46,875 bases of DNA from Paludibacteraceae bacterium (GCA_017541805.1 JAFXYK010000034.1:1-46875); one strand, 5' to 3'. Shown: positions 1 to 11,070, numbered from the stretch's first letter. Numbers and translations: made by a program. The notes: generated from the sequence alone by a model not told the origin.

Positions 1-618
1 ACGTCCGCCTATCTCCAGGTGCGCCATAATATTCATGTTCCATTTGAGCGGCATGGTCACACTGCTAACGGACTGACCATTCACGAACTGGTGATTCGGC
101 ATGTTATAGAAATCCTCGTAGTACCGGTCATATTCGCCGTAGGTGGTCACCTCGGCAGCCGAAGACGTAGCGCCATAGAGGTTGATCGCAAATTTCGGTC
201 CGACCAGGAAATAGAACCGTCCCCACTCGCCACCCATCAGCAAGGGGATATTGAGGTTCACCATGTGAGTCAGGTCGCGCGACTTACCAACCAGCACGTG
301 CATGTCAAACATATCGCCCTCTGTATCGATCATCGGGATAGAGACATCCAGCTCATCCAGCTGGTTCGCGTTGAGCTCATACATACCCTCCACACCGATG
401 GAGAACAGGAAATTATTATGGAACAAGCGGTAATCCACGCCGATATTGGCATTCATACCCGCAGCAGGCTTCTGTCCGGCAATCGTATGCAGGAGCGCCG
501 AATAGCCCGCGTCGCCATGCAGCGACACAAGATTATACGTTTCAGAAGTAAGGGGAGTATAGGCACTTACCAGCGCGCTATACGCAACCAAACATATTAT
601 GACTATATACCTCTTCAC
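1..618 (-). CDS. outer-membrane beta-barrel-like protein, partial (C-terminus beyond window)
   Basis: The gene reads leftward and runs off the window after 206 codons. The start is a GTG at 618-616: an in-frame TAG lies directly before it, and the next ATG is far inside. This start gives a clean signal peptide (MKRYIVIICLVAYSALVSA). The visible part alternates polar and hydrophobic residues, as outer-membrane barrels of Bacteroidota do. It is clearly paralogous to the protein at 18400-19446. Shared segments are IPLL(M/I)G, FY(F/M)LVG(P/A)K, TTYG/STYG, NMPN/NMPD and LEIGGR, in the same order. The specific function is unknown. A promoter lies at 652-682, giving a leader of about 25-30 nt. Confidence 0.75.
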   Translation of the reverse strand, partial: MKRYIVIICLVAYSALVSAYTPLTSETYNLVSLHGDAGYSALLHTIAGQKPAAGMNANIGVDYRLFHNNFLFSIGVEGMYELNANQLDELDVSIPMIDTEGDMFDMHVLVGKSRDLTHMVNLNIPLLMGGEWGRFYFLVGPKFAINLYGATSSAAEVTTYGEYDRYYEDFYNMPNHQFVNGQSVSSVTMPLKWNMNIMAHLEIGGR

Positions 619-651
619 CTATTTCGCGTGTAAAAAATTACATTCGGGCGG

Positions 652-682
652 CAAAATTACAAAAAAATTCTCATTTACGCAA
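652..682 (-). promoter_or_regulatory. promoter of the partial outer-membrane protein gene
   Basis: On the minus strand TTGC is followed by 19 nt and then TAATTTTG, matching the Bacteroidota primary-sigma consensus (-33 TTTG, -7 TAnnTTTG). It is the only such match between the gene and the giant gene's terminator. Confidence 0.7.
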
Positions 683-754
683 GTTTTTGCGGCTTTTTTT
701 GCCTTTTTTCTGTTTTTTTTAGTCAAAAATGGTATATTTTACAAAATGAGTCAA

Positions 755-789
755 ACAGAAAGGGCCGCCCGACGGGCAGCCCATTCTGT
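755..789 (-). terminator. intrinsic terminator after the giant repeat protein gene
   Basis: A 9-bp GC-rich stem (762-770 with 774-782, one G-U pair) has a 3-nt loop. It is extended by an outer ACAGAA/TTCTGT stem across an A-A mismatch. On the minus strand it is followed by a T-rich stretch. It sits 24 nt past the giant gene's stop codon. Confidence 0.75.
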
Positions 790-812
790 GAATTATTCTG
801 AATGATCAGAAC

Positions 813-3800
813 TTACTTGCGCGGATCAGCAACCTTCATACCGGCAGCATTGTACCACTCATCATTGAGGATGATGTACATGTTGTCGCGGAAGATTACC
901 TTACGTGCACCGGTGCGCTCATCGATACCGATTTCGTTGATGCCCTCATGCGGGTCGTAGATCTCGGTCGTGAGAACGAGTACAGCGGTACAGTTCACAC
1001 CTTGAACGAGTACGGTATCCGTGTAAGTGCCCTTCGCTGTTCCTTCTGCGAAGTAAACAGGAGCTTGGCTGGAGATATACGGATAAGCCTCATTCTCATA
1101 GGTGTACGGCAGCTCTTCCAGGCTAACGGTGATGTAATCGAAGATCGTGTCTTCCTCAGCATGGTAGCTCAGGACGAGGGTCATGACGCTATCGCAACCG
1201 GCTGCTGAAGGAATCGTGTCGTAATAGAGACCAGCGCGGTCATAAACGTTACCATTCCAAGTATAGGTCTCGCCTTGACAGAGCGTCTGAATATCATCCT
1301 CCGCATAGCTGCGCGGCGTAACAACGAGGTTGAGGGTGATCAAGCTATCGCAATGCAGTACAGACTGCAGTTTACGACGGTAAACACCTGTACGATCTTT
1401 GCCTGTGAAATCCGCGGTGGTATAACTGTCACCCTCACAGATCGTATCAGCAAGAATAGTCTCCGGAGCCTCAAAGACATTCGCCTTCAGAGTGTACATC
1501 GTATCGCGTACACCCGTCAGGGCTTCGCTCTCAACCGCACGCGTCCAGCGCTTGTAGGTATGTTGACCAGGCTCTACTTTGTCTCCGTCAATGAAGAAGC
1601 CGTAAGCCTCTAGATCTTCATATCTACATGCCGTCGTATCGATTGCCATGTCATCGTAGTATGCCACACGGACATTTCCGATATGCATTGCGCTACCCTT
1701 TGACTTGTAGGTTTGCGATTGACGATAGAAGGCAATACGTATGTTCTTTCCAGCGTATTTTGCGAGGTCGAATCGCCAATTCTGAGCCGTAGCCGGAACA
1801 GCGCTTAACTTGTTAGCACCCGGTATCGAATCATTCCATACAGCCGCATTCGCCGACTTGAATGTCTTACCTCCGTCGTCCGAGATGATGATAGCGAATA
1901 CATCGTATTCGTCCACATCGTCCGCACTGATATCACTAGCAGTCGGTGTGTAACCGGACGTACATTGCGTCAGCGCCAAGTCAAGGGTCAAGTGTGCATG
2001 CAGCGTATCCGGCAAGTACAGCGACGGACTGATCATCCAGTAGTAATCATACGTTGTGGTAGAAACAGTCGAACTGGAGTAGAACGGAACACAGTAGTGC
2101 GCACCATTTATACCATAACTGTTCGTGATACGCTTGAAACCATAAGAGGTACTATTAGAACCCTTGATCTCAACATCCGCACTATCCAAAACTAACGCAG
2201 CCGGATTGGTACCGAAGGTCCATTCGCTGCTGAGCGAAGTCTCACGGAAGTCTTCCAGATAGAACGGAACGCGAGCCGTTGTGAACAATACGTTCGAAGA
2301 GAACTCACTTTCGCCGAACTCTTCACCGCAAATAGCCTGTACGCGCCATGCATATTGCGTAAATGGCTTGAGGTTATTGAGTGCAAGTGAAGTAGCCTCT
2401 ACGGTATCGTTGAATACAAATGCCGTATCGTAATAGAATGTAGCATCGGTCGATACTTGGAGTACATACTTCTTGGTCAGTTCGCCGCCTTCCCAACTCA
2501 GATTAGCCTCATAAGCGGTCACATCCGAAGTGGTCAGGTTGGTCGGCTCAACGCACTCTTGCAGCTTCGAGAACGAGATATCATCCAGCCACATATAACC
2601 ATAGGTGGATTTACGGGTTTCACCCTTCGCATAGAGCGTCGTCATGAATGCTACATATGGACCGGTAGCACCGCGGAGCGATACTTTCTTCTTTTGGAAG
2701 AGGTAATCGTTCGCCTGGGTAGCGTCATCTCCTACAGCAAGGGTTCCGATATAACCAATCGTATCAATAGCCACAAAGGTGGTCGGATCGTTCGGATCGG
2801 TCATCGTACCCACGATGATAGATTTCGAATAATAGTATTCAGCCGATGCTGCGGTAGAGCCATACGTGTATTGCGTCGAAATCTTATCAGCATTAGTACT
2901 TGTACCAAGGCCATGATAAGCAGGACGCATCCAGAAGTTAACCTGCAAGGTATCGAATGCAGCTACATCCAATGCCGGCATAGCGGCATAAGGCTGATAG
3001 GTCGTGCCGTAAGCTTCCATTCTCAAAGCATAGTTACCACTATGGCTGTAACCAATCGTTGCGCTATTGATCTGGTTGTAGCCACAATAAGTGGATGACC
3101 ATGCAGAGGTTCCCGCATTACCATAAACCCAGCACTTATTCTGCTTATATGTCTCGGAGGTTTGTCCAGGTACAAGCCAGTAGCCCTCTTCATTCGACTC
3201 GAAGCCTGTTGTATAATCCGGGGTGGTAGCCAAACATTCGGTAGTAAACTGAACACGTTCGGTTTCTGTACTCTTCATAGTTCCGTTCGTCTGGTACATA
3301 TACCATGTATAGATGGTTGCCGGAGTCAAATTGAAGAACGTGTAAGTCGTACCGACAATGGTATCACGGAATATTTCCTGCTCTTTCTCATCCAGCAGAA
3401 CGACTACCGATTGCAGCGTCGGGTGTTTCACCTGCCAACTTACTGTAGCGGTATCAACGCCGACGGATTCAGTAACAGGTTTGGACGGAGCGAAGATATT
3501 ATCGCCCACAGGCTTGATACTCAGGTCATCGAGGAAGAACAGACCATATGCAGGCTGGAAGAGCACGATATACTTACCCTTCGCACCGCCTAACGGCAAC
3601 TGCATCTTCTCCCAGTAGCGCAAACCAGCCGGATCATCCGTTACCTTGGTAGTCGATTTGATGGTAGTGGAGGTTTGCGAATAGGTCAATGTATCCAGAA
3701 CCTCTAATGTACCAAAGTCATCCGGATCGGTCAATGTACCGACAACAACTGACCTGCTATAACTTGTACCCAGATACGTTGTACTGATAACCTTATTGCG

Positions 3801-6800
3801 GCTAGCAGCCGTAGAATAAGTAGCATCGTAGTTCGCCAAGCAACGACCCCAGAACTCAATCATCATCGTATCCAAATCGCAGTTCAGCAACGGGAGTACG
3901 ATATACTCTTTCGCAGTTGCAGAAGCATAGGTAGAAGTTGTATATACACGCAATGCCTTCGAGTCGTTACGTCCATACTCATAATGATCATAGGTGGACG
4001 ACTTCGTAGGAGCACTGGTATATGGCATACCCTTGCGCTGAATCAACCAGGTGTACGGAGCAGCTGAAGTCGGCGTCGAATAAGTAGTACCAACCGTGAA
4101 GCATCCGGGCTTATAATAAGCCGTATCAGCTGCAGAGTTCGGTAATACATCCGAGCGCTCCCAATCAGCAGGATCATCGAAGTTCCAGAAGAATGTACCG
4201 TCCGCATTCGGCTCAAGCACTTTACATCTCGTCTTGAACGATTTCTGTGCTTCCAGTTCGTATTTAACGCCGGCAGGCTTGTTCGCTGGAGTCAGAATAG
4301 CTGTATATTCTGTATTTTCCTCTAGGCCTTCTATTAACTGTGACGTAACCGTAAGGTTCTTGTATGTTGCAACCGTATCAATCACATCTTGCTCTAACAA
4401 CTCATCGTAATGCGTGCCTGTGATATACAGATTCCACGGGCCACCGATACTCGACCAAGTGATTTCCGCAGTGGTATCTGTCATAGCTATCGACTTGAAG
4501 CCTAATGAACTATAGCCCTTAACGGCACCTACCTTCACATTATCGAAGTATGTCATCGCGTACGAAGAACCATCTTTCGGATCAACTTCCGGCTGATAGA
4601 ATACTACCTGGCGGTTAGCCATCGTCAGAGAGTCAAAATCGAAGGTATAGTTCTTGAACAGATAATTATTTGCATCGCTTGCAACAACAGCCTTCTCTGC
4701 GGTTGTCAGCATCGGCAATTTTATATCCGCCACCAACTCAAAGGTCTCAATACCTTTACCTTTCTCGATCGTACCTACCAGGAAATGCCCCGGATAAGTA
4801 GTCGAAGTCTTCATTGTGCTGGAGGACAAGTACAGGTTACGTGCCTGGAACTCGAACGAACGAGCTTTCGCCTCTACGATACCTGGGAAGATAACGTATT
4901 GACCATAGTAACTTGTCGAACCACTCTTGTAAGCATACAGACGCAATGCGCCCTTGCCAGCAGTACCATCTTTCGGACCATAGCCATATACTAAAGAAGA
5001 TGTATTCTCAATCTGATACGGCATGTATGAAGATGATGTTGTTGCCGAACCTACGGTATCATATCCAAAGAAGAGTGCCGGATGCTGATAATTGGCATCG
5101 CTCGTCGCATACGGGCTGCGTATCCAGTCTTCCTTCTTCTCGAAGCCGAAGGTATATGCATCCTTATAGTAGTACTGGGTTACCGTCTGCAGCGGCGATT
5201 CCGTCCAAGTACTATTTCCATCGTCACCACCACATACGGTGCGTGCAAAGATTTGGTATGTTGTACCACTCTTCAGATTCGGAATGATGAAGGTTGTCGT
5301 ATCAGCCATTACGGTATTCGTCACTGTATCCAAATAAGCCTTGATATCATCAATCTTCTTGTAAGCCGAATCCGTGAGCACTGCCAACTCCCAAAGATTC
5401 CCCCCCTGCACAGCAGGCGTTATCTTCACTTCTGCAGTGGTCAGCGTTGTGTTGCCTGCCTCCAAAGTAGGCGGATAGCACGTAGGCGGCAAACCGATGC
5501 GGAAGTTGTCGATATAGAAGCTTGCATAGCGAGAGGTAGCTGTAAGACCTTCCTGCAATTCCCAATCGGCTCTAAGCGCGATGCGTGCTCCGGCAGGGAT
5601 AGCCGGCTTGTCTAAGAGGCGGAACTCATAATACTGGTGAACGGTACCACTTACCTCTACATAACCCAGAGAAACGAAAGTAGAATCAATTTGCTTCTGT
5701 TCTGTATTGGTTACATAGCCGATGTACAAACGTTTACCATAGGAAGTCGCCGTTGACGAACTTTGACGCGCATAGAAGCTAACCATATAGTCATTGAGGT
5801 TTCCTTCCATCTTCGGAGTAACTGCAATCGACTTGGTGTTGGTTGCAGTAGCTGAAGTGGTACTTGACAAATAGGAATACATATACAGCACTCTTGTTCC
5901 ACTATACGCATAACCGGCTGTGGTAGAGCTATTTACATATGGATACGATTGGGTCGTACCTACCGTATCTTTTGTCAATTGCACACCCTCCCAACAATCC
6001 GGACGTTTACCGGTTCCGGTAGCAGAGTTCTCGTCAAAGTCAACGAAATACGGTGCCTTGAAACCACCCTCAGACGGACAGTCGGTAACGAAGCGTCCTT
6101 CAATTAACGAAATCTTACTACTGTCGGTATCCGAGCAGATATTCTGCACATATGCATAATAGGTCGTGTTCGGGGTCAGATTGTCAATACGTATCGAATC
6201 AAACTTGGTTACGGTTGTATCTGCAATCCATTTGTCATAGGTGGCCTTGAGGGAATCAACAACTGATTTTTCAGCTACCAGCAGACGAGCCTTCGGAGCT
6301 TCACTCTCAAAGCTGATATAAGCGAAGGTATCACCGATACTGTCCGCGGTAATCGCTTTAACCGGTTTACAAGAAGGTATCTTCTCTACCGAGATCTCCG
6401 TGATATTGACATCATTGTTAGCACCGAACTCGGACAAGAACATAATGTATTTACCATAGTTGCCCAAGAAGTCACCTTGATATTTCTCAAACGAAACAGT
6501 AACTGCCGTCCAGTTAGGGGTTTTAGCGAACGAGACCGTATCAATTACCGTAAAGGTATTGAGGTCTGTCGGGTCGGTTACGACACCTACTATCAGTTTA
6601 TCCTGACTGGTGCTCCATGAGGTACCCCAGAAGTTCACCTGATAATCCTTAATCGAATCTACATCCAGTTGCGGCATAATAGCATAGGCTCCATCTGTCG
6701 TTGTACCGGTATAGAATTCCACCGAAGGATTACCATTGTGATAGTAGTTACCAGCTGTTCCGTACACATACGGAATACGTGTTCCGGTTCCTCCCATCTT

Positions 6801-9800
6801 ATTACCTGTTACCCAACACGGCATGTTACCGCCTGCGCCGGTGGTATATCCATCTTCATCGGTAAAGGTTATTACTCCCAATGCTTCGGGCGCTATAGCC
6901 AAACACGGCGTAGTAAAGTTCAAAGTTACCCAGTATGGAGCGATACTATCACCACAGTACGAAGCTACCGCCACATAGTAGGTAGTCTTCTCTTCCAGAC
7001 CGCTTATCAGTTTGGAACGAGAAGTAACCGTGTCGAGAGCAACAACTATCGAATCCGGATAGATATAGCCGGGCTTATTCAAGCTATCCGCCTCCAGCTC
7101 TTTTTTGGTAATCAGCAACAACCAATCGTTGTCTGTACGCAAGCCACTACTGATACGTACCTTACTGCTCTCCAAATCGGAAATGCTCGGTTTGAGCAGC
7201 GGACACTTCATACGCAAGATGGATACATCGTCGATGTATGCTGTTGTTGATACACCATACGGCGTACGCCATGCGAAATAACGTGCATCAGACGGTATAG
7301 AGTCTGCATAATCCTTCAACTCATATGTTTTTGTCACAACTTTCGCCGTGCCGTTTGTGATGGAATCCAATACAATAAATGTATTCAGATCATCCGGATC
7401 ACTCATCACACCACAGAGCAATGCATAGGTAGATGTAGTACCCATGTAATAAGAGAAGGTCACAGTCAACTCACTCATTGACTCGCACTCAATCTCCGGC
7501 GTTGCCAACCATACAGGATTGTACTGCGACGAACCTGATGCGTAACCGTAAATCTTGTATGCATTCTCACCCGAAGCAGCATACGTAGTACTCTTGTAGA
7601 TATGCGGCAGGTAAGAGGAGGTTGCGCTTGCATATGCGTTTTCCGCCGTCCAGCAATCAGCCTGGTAGTTCGCATTATAGGAGGTACCACTTTGATAGTT
7701 CTCAAAGGTCTCCTTGTTTACTACATTCGGGTTGATACGGAGACAACCGGACCTGATACTATCTACCGCCCAAATGCTATCACCGCAGGTAGGACGGATA
7801 TATACATAGTATTTTGTCTTAGGCGTGAGGCCACCTATATGGAGCACTGCATTTTCAACAATCGTATCATTAATGATTGCCGTTGCCGGGTTATACGGAG
7901 CAATTACATTGAACTTCGTATTGAGTTTAGCGTACTTATTCAGCACTTTCACTTCCCATTTGTCATCCGTTTGGCCCTGCCATGTGATGTCAACACTGGT
8001 TGTTTGTACATCCGTTGCTTCCAATCCATAAGGCGCAGCACATTTCTTGGACTTGAAGGAGACATTGTCAACATTCACATCGCTGTTCGCTTCCAATACG
8101 GAATACATACCGGACGTGAAGACGATATATTGTCCCTCATAAGCTTTGTACTGCGACATATCGTACGTGAATTGATGATACTTGGTTCCATTCGGGATAT
8201 AGAGTGTATCTATTGCCACGAAGGTAGTCGTGTCTTTCGGATCGGACATGAAACCTACGTAGAGGATAGATTTAGCCAACGAACTCCATGAACGAGCATG
8301 GAACTGGAGTATCATCTCGTCGAACGAGAGATCTACTTTTGGCGCAGCAGCCCAGTTTCGGTGTGTGGTCGAAGTGGACCATAGCTCTATCGATTTTCCG
8401 AACTGTTGAGCTCCACCGGAAGCGGAATTGATTTTCGGGTATCCGGAACCGGTACCTGCGTCAAAGACTTGCCAGCAACCAAAATCGGATTCCGTCATAT
8501 TATCAAATGTCTCCACGTACGGAGCCGGATACATCTCCGGGCATATCGTCTTGAAGTACCCCTCGGAGAACCAAGATTGCTCTTCTCCGCATATTGCGCG
8601 CACGTAAATATAATAAGGAGTAACGATATCCAGGCTATCCAACTCAAATCCGGGATTGCCGGATGCGGGCATCACTATTGTATCGGTATAGATAACCTCT
8701 TCCAAAGCAGCCAACTCCGCCAATGTCCATTCTTGCTGGATTGCGGGGAGTTTTATTTTCTTTGTTACCGCAACTTCCCATGCCGTGATTCCATCAGCCA
8801 GCCAACTGATCGTAGCCGATTTAGCATCCGGCTCAACCATCAAGGACTTTGGCGGCACACAGGAAGCCAATACATCAATCGCCACATTGTCGATATAATT
8901 GTTGGTATTTTTGCCATCCTCGGTATCGCTCCATACGATAGCAATCAGACCTTGCGGTCCCTGGTATTCCGCAAACGATACATAGCAGCGGATATAGTCC
9001 TCTGCATTCACGAAATCAGCTACCGGTATAAAGGTATTGATATCCATCGGATTGGTCATTACACCTACCGTTGCATGTACCTGAGCCGAAGTAGTACTAC
9101 CGCTTAGATAGAATGTAATCTGCTTATTCTGGATTGAATCCAGCATCGGGAACGTGATCCACGAATCATTACCCGCATCTTTGCTCAAATACAAGCAAGA
9201 GCCACCCTTGAACGGATTCGTCGTATAGAGATGTGCATAATCTGGATCATTGGAGAACACGCCGATATTATTCGGGTATTTAACCGCATTCATGAGATAG
9301 AATCCGGAACTTTCCTCCATATCGAACGTTAACGGCAACTCTTGGATACCGGCGATGGTAACGAACGGATAGCGATAAGACCAATCCTTGCCTTCTGCTT
9401 TTACATATACGTAGTACGGTTTGTCCCACGTACGGTTTGCCTCCAGGCCTCCGCATACGAAACTATTCGCAGAAAGCGTCGTATCGGCAATAATATCTTC
9501 CTGCTTCGGCGTCTTGAGGTCCAACTCTTCTTTAGCCACCAACACGCGGTAGGAAGATGCATTACCTTCCCAACTGATAGTAGCATACACATCACGCGGA
9601 TTAACAGAAATCTTCGTTACTTTGTTCACGGCCGGTTTCTGCTCAATCTTCATGTTATCAATATAGAAGAGGTTCTGCTTGTCAAACGCGCTCACGAAAG
9701 CCACGTAGGTACCATCTCCATTATATGATCCCAGATCCACAACATTCTCCTGGAATGTCATTTGGCCCCATACGCTTACGGTATCCACCGGTACGAAAGT

Positions 9801-11057
9801 CGTAATATCCTCCGGGTCTGTCATCACACCCACAATGATGCTATGCGCATACTTGCCGGTATAAGAGGCTACCGTAGCCCAGAACGATACCTGGCATGTG
9901 TTCAATTTGAAATCTGCCACTGTACTATCTGCCAAACCCGGAGTAGCTACATAGGCATACTGCTCTGCCGGAATGGCGGTTGTAGCATTATTGGCTCCGG
10001 AGAATACCAGACAGGTTGTTCCGTCATTGGAATATTTTTTCAACTCGGTATTATTCAAGTTGGTACAGATATGCGGATTATAGTGACCGGTATTATTTCC
10101 CCATGTCCACTCCGGATCGCGTTTCAGAAGACCTGCCGTGTAATCCATGTTGAAATCATAAGAGTAAGGCAGATATTTAGTTGCCTTCACACGGAAGTAA
10201 TAAACGCCTTCCTGCCCCGGCTCGCTGTTCCATGCACTATTCTCTGTCGTACAAAGCGAACGCAGATAAACATAGTAGTACTCACCGGAAGTCAGCGATA
10301 CGTCTTGATTTTGACGGATACCGTTTACCTCCATATGTGCCGCCAACAGAGAATCCGGCACATTAGCTACCGTATCCGGGTCAATTGCCACTTTAGATAC
10401 AATCAACTCATAGGCATTGGCATCCCAACTCGCGTTCCACGCGATGTTAACCTTGCCGTTTCCTAAGTTGTTGGCCGTCACTTTGTACGGAACAGTACAC
10501 TCAGGCGCCGAACGTAGTTTGATACTATCCAGCACAATACCGCGCCCCAGATTATCCGTTCCTTCGAACGCAATCTGATAGGTCTCATTCACCTCCGGCA
10601 GAGGCATAGTCACCTTCTGCCATGTAGCACTTGCCGTACTGTACTCGGCTAACTGATTCCACTTGGCATTCTGACTCGTGCGATAGAGCACACGGAGCGT
10701 ATCGCGGTCAGCGGTCCATTTCGGGTTAGCATACCAGAACGTCAATTCCGGCTGATAGATCTTTTCTGGACTGAGGTCCATCACCTTACTGACAAGGCGG
10801 GTGATATAACCCTGAGTCTCGCCCGAAGTGTTACGCAGGTACGCGCGCTTGGAACCCTGCCAGATTGTAGAAGGCCACTGCGGATTATCCTCAATGCTCT
10901 CCACTGCCCATGGATGTTCGCCACGAACGAACTCCTGGGTCCATACGCTGTCCTGAATACCATTCTCAAAGCCGTCATCGATCACGATAACTTGCGCTTT
11001 GAGGCTCATTGCTGCAGCTATCATAGCTACAAACAACATGAGTAGATGTTTCTTCAT
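813..11057 (-). CDS. giant secreted multi-module protein (Cleaved-adhesin/MAM-like and FN3-like repeats), probable T9SS cargo
   Basis: This 3414-residue protein begins with a signal peptide (MKKHLLMLFVAMIAAAMSLKA). I count 11 beta-sandwich modules that start with a (T/D)F(D/E) motif, such as VETFDN, KETFEN and VDFDEN. They alternate with 10 fibronectin-III-like modules that usually begin C-x-x-P and contain a (T/V)xISW-like strand. Most sandwich modules carry the signature VGxMTDPxDxxTFxxxDT, as in Cleaved-adhesin/MAM-like domains of gingipain-type adhesins. From about residue 3200 there are two copies of an (I/L)C(E/Q)G(D/E)xY...CDS repeat. The last ~43 residues (GINEIG, then KVIFRDNMYIILNDEWYNAAG) resemble the C-terminal segment of Bacteroidales type IX secretion cargo. 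A surface or extracellular adhesin role is inferred; no catalytic motif was seen. The gene stands alone, with its own promoter and terminator. Confidence 0.85.
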   Translation of the reverse strand: MKKHLLMLFVAMIAAAMSLKAQVIVIDDGFENGIQDSVWTQEFVRGEHPWAVESIEDNPQWPSTIWQGSKRAYLRNTSGETQGYITRLVSKVMDLSPEKIYQPELTFWYANPKWTADRDTLRVLYRTSQNAKWNQLAEYSTASATWQKVTMPLPEVNETYQIAFEGTDNLGRGIVLDSIKLRSAPECTVPYKVTANNLGNGKVNIAWNASWDANAYELIVSKVAIDPDTVANVPDSLLAAHMEVNGIRQNQDVSLTSGEYYYVYLRSLCTTENSAWNSEPGQEGVYYFRVKATKYLPYSYDFNMDYTAGLLKRDPEWTWGNNTGHYNPHICTNLNNTELKKYSNDGTTCLVFSGANNATTAIPAEQYAYVATPGLADSTVADFKLNTCQVSFWATVASYTGKYAHSIIVGVMTDPEDITTFVPVDTVSVWGQMTFQENVVDLGSYNGDGTYVAFVSAFDKQNLFYIDNMKIEQKPAVNKVTKISVNPRDVYATISWEGNASSYRVLVAKEELDLKTPKQEDIIADTTLSANSFVCGGLEANRTWDKPYYVYVKAEGKDWSYRYPFVTIAGIQELPLTFDMEESSGFYLMNAVKYPNNIGVFSNDPDYAHLYTTNPFKGGSCLYLSKDAGNDSWITFPMLDSIQNKQITFYLSGSTTSAQVHATVGVMTNPMDINTFIPVADFVNAEDYIRCYVSFAEYQGPQGLIAIVWSDTEDGKNTNNYIDNVAIDVLASCVPPKSLMVEPDAKSATISWLADGITAWEVAVTKKIKLPAIQQEWTLAELAALEEVIYTDTIVMPASGNPGFELDSLDIVTPYYIYVRAICGEEQSWFSEGYFKTICPEMYPAPYVETFDNMTESDFGCWQVFDAGTGSGYPKINSASGGAQQFGKSIELWSTSTTHRNWAAAPKVDLSFDEMILQFHARSWSSLAKSILYVGFMSDPKDTTTFVAIDTLYIPNGTKYHQFTYDMSQYKAYEGQYIVFTSGMYSVLEANSDVNVDNVSFKSKKCAAPYGLEATDVQTTSVDITWQGQTDDKWEVKVLNKYAKLNTKFNVIAPYNPATAIINDTIVENAVLHIGGLTPKTKYYVYIRPTCGDSIWAVDSIRSGCLRINPNVVNKETFENYQSGTSYNANYQADCWTAENAYASATSSYLPHIYKSTTYAASGENAYKIYGYASGSSQYNPVWLATPEIECESMSELTVTFSYYMGTTSTYALLCGVMSDPDDLNTFIVLDSITNGTAKVVTKTYELKDYADSIPSDARYFAWRTPYGVSTTAYIDDVSILRMKCPLLKPSISDLESSKVRISSGLRTDNDWLLLITKKELEADSLNKPGYIYPDSIVVALDTVTSRSKLISGLEEKTTYYVAVASYCGDSIAPYWVTLNFTTPCLAIAPEALGVITFTDEDGYTTGAGGNMPCWVTGNKMGGTGTRIPYVYGTAGNYYHNGNPSVEFYTGTTTDGAYAIMPQLDVDSIKDYQVNFWGTSWSTSQDKLIVGVVTDPTDLNTFTVIDTVSFAKTPNWTAVTVSFEKYQGDFLGNYGKYIMFLSEFGANNDVNITEISVEKIPSCKPVKAITADSIGDTFAYISFESEAPKARLLVAEKSVVDSLKATYDKWIADTTVTKFDSIRIDNLTPNTTYYAYVQNICSDTDSSKISLIEGRFVTDCPSEGGFKAPYFVDFDENSATGTGKRPDCWEGVQLTKDTVGTTQSYPYVNSSTTAGYAYSGTRVLYMYSYLSSTTSATATNTKSIAVTPKMEGNLNDYMVSFYARQSSSTATSYGKRLYIGYVTNTEQKQIDSTFVSLGYVEVSGTVHQYYEFRLLDKPAIPAGARIALRADWELQEGLTATSRYASFYIDNFRIGLPPTCYPPTLEAGNTTLTTAEVKITPAVQGGNLWELAVLTDSAYKKIDDIKAYLDTVTNTVMADTTTFIIPNLKSGTTYQIFARTVCGGDDGNSTWTESPLQTVTQYYYKDAYTFGFEKKEDWIRSPYATSDANYQHPALFFGYDTVGSATTSSSYMPYQIENTSSLVYGYGPKDGTAGKGALRLYAYKSGSTSYYGQYVIFPGIVEAKARSFEFQARNLYLSSSTMKTSTTYPGHFLVGTIEKGKGIETFELVADIKLPMLTTAEKAVVASDANNYLFKNYTFDFDSLTMANRQVVFYQPEVDPKDGSSYAMTYFDNVKVGAVKGYSSLGFKSIAMTDTTAEITWSSIGGPWNLYITGTHYDELLEQDVIDTVATYKNLTVTSQLIEGLEENTEYTAILTPANKPAGVKYELEAQKSFKTRCKVLEPNADGTFFWNFDDPADWERSDVLPNSAADTAYYKPGCFTVGTTYSTPTSAAPYTWLIQRKGMPYTSAPTKSSTYDHYEYGRNDSKALRVYTTSTYASATAKEYIVLPLLNCDLDTMMIEFWGRCLANYDATYSTAASRNKVISTTYLGTSYSRSVVVGTLTDPDDFGTLEVLDTLTYSQTSTTIKSTTKVTDDPAGLRYWEKMQLPLGGAKGKYIVLFQPAYGLFFLDDLSIKPVGDNIFAPSKPVTESVGVDTATVSWQVKHPTLQSVVVLLDEKEQEIFRDTIVGTTYTFFNLTPATIYTWYMYQTNGTMKSTETERVQFTTECLATTPDYTTGFESNEEGYWLVPGQTSETYKQNKCWVYGNAGTSAWSSTYCGYNQINSATIGYSHSGNYALRMEAYGTTYQPYAAMPALDVAAFDTLQVNFWMRPAYHGLGTSTNADKISTQYTYGSTAASAEYYYSKSIIVGTMTDPNDPTTFVAIDTIGYIGTLAVGDDATQANDYLFQKKKVSLRGATGPYVAFMTTLYAKGETRKSTYGYMWLDDISFSKLQECVEPTNLTTSDVTAYEANLSWEGGELTKKYVLQVSTDATFYYDTAFVFNDTVEATSLALNNLKPFTQYAWRVQAICGEEFGESEFSSNVLFTTARVPFYLEDFRETSLSSEWTFGTNPAALVLDSADVEIKGSNSTSYGFKRITNSYGINGAHYCVPFYSSSTVSTTTYDYYWMISPSLYLPDTLHAHLTLDLALTQCTSGYTPTASDISADDVDEYDVFAIIISDDGGKTFKSANAAVWNDSIPGANKLSAVPATAQNWRFDLAKYAGKNIRIAFYRQSQTYKSKGSAMHIGNVRVAYYDDMAIDTTACRYEDLEAYGFFIDGDKVEPGQHTYKRWTRAVESEALTGVRDTMYTLKANVFEAPETILADTICEGDSYTTADFTGKDRTGVYRRKLQSVLHCDSLITLNLVVTPRSYAEDDIQTLCQGETYTWNGNVYDRAGLYYDTIPSAAGCDSVMTLVLSYHAEEDTIFDYITVSLEELPYTYENEAYPYISSQAPVYFAEGTAKGTYTDTVLVQGVNCTAVLVLTTEIYDPHEGINEIGIDERTGARKVIFRDNMYIILNDEWYNAAGMKVADPRK

Positions 11058-11070
11058 AAGCTTTGTTTGT

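Noticed and set aside
19..633. 204-codon plus-strand frame at the left edge
   Set aside because: It is the complement of the outer-membrane protein gene, whose paralogue at 18400-19446 proves the minus-strand reading.
948..10466. Many plus-strand open frames of 60-234 codons opposite the giant gene
   Set aside because: They are rich in Arg, His and Ile, lack promoters and leaders, and mirror codons of the long minus-strand gene, which has a signal peptide, ordered domains, promoter and terminator.
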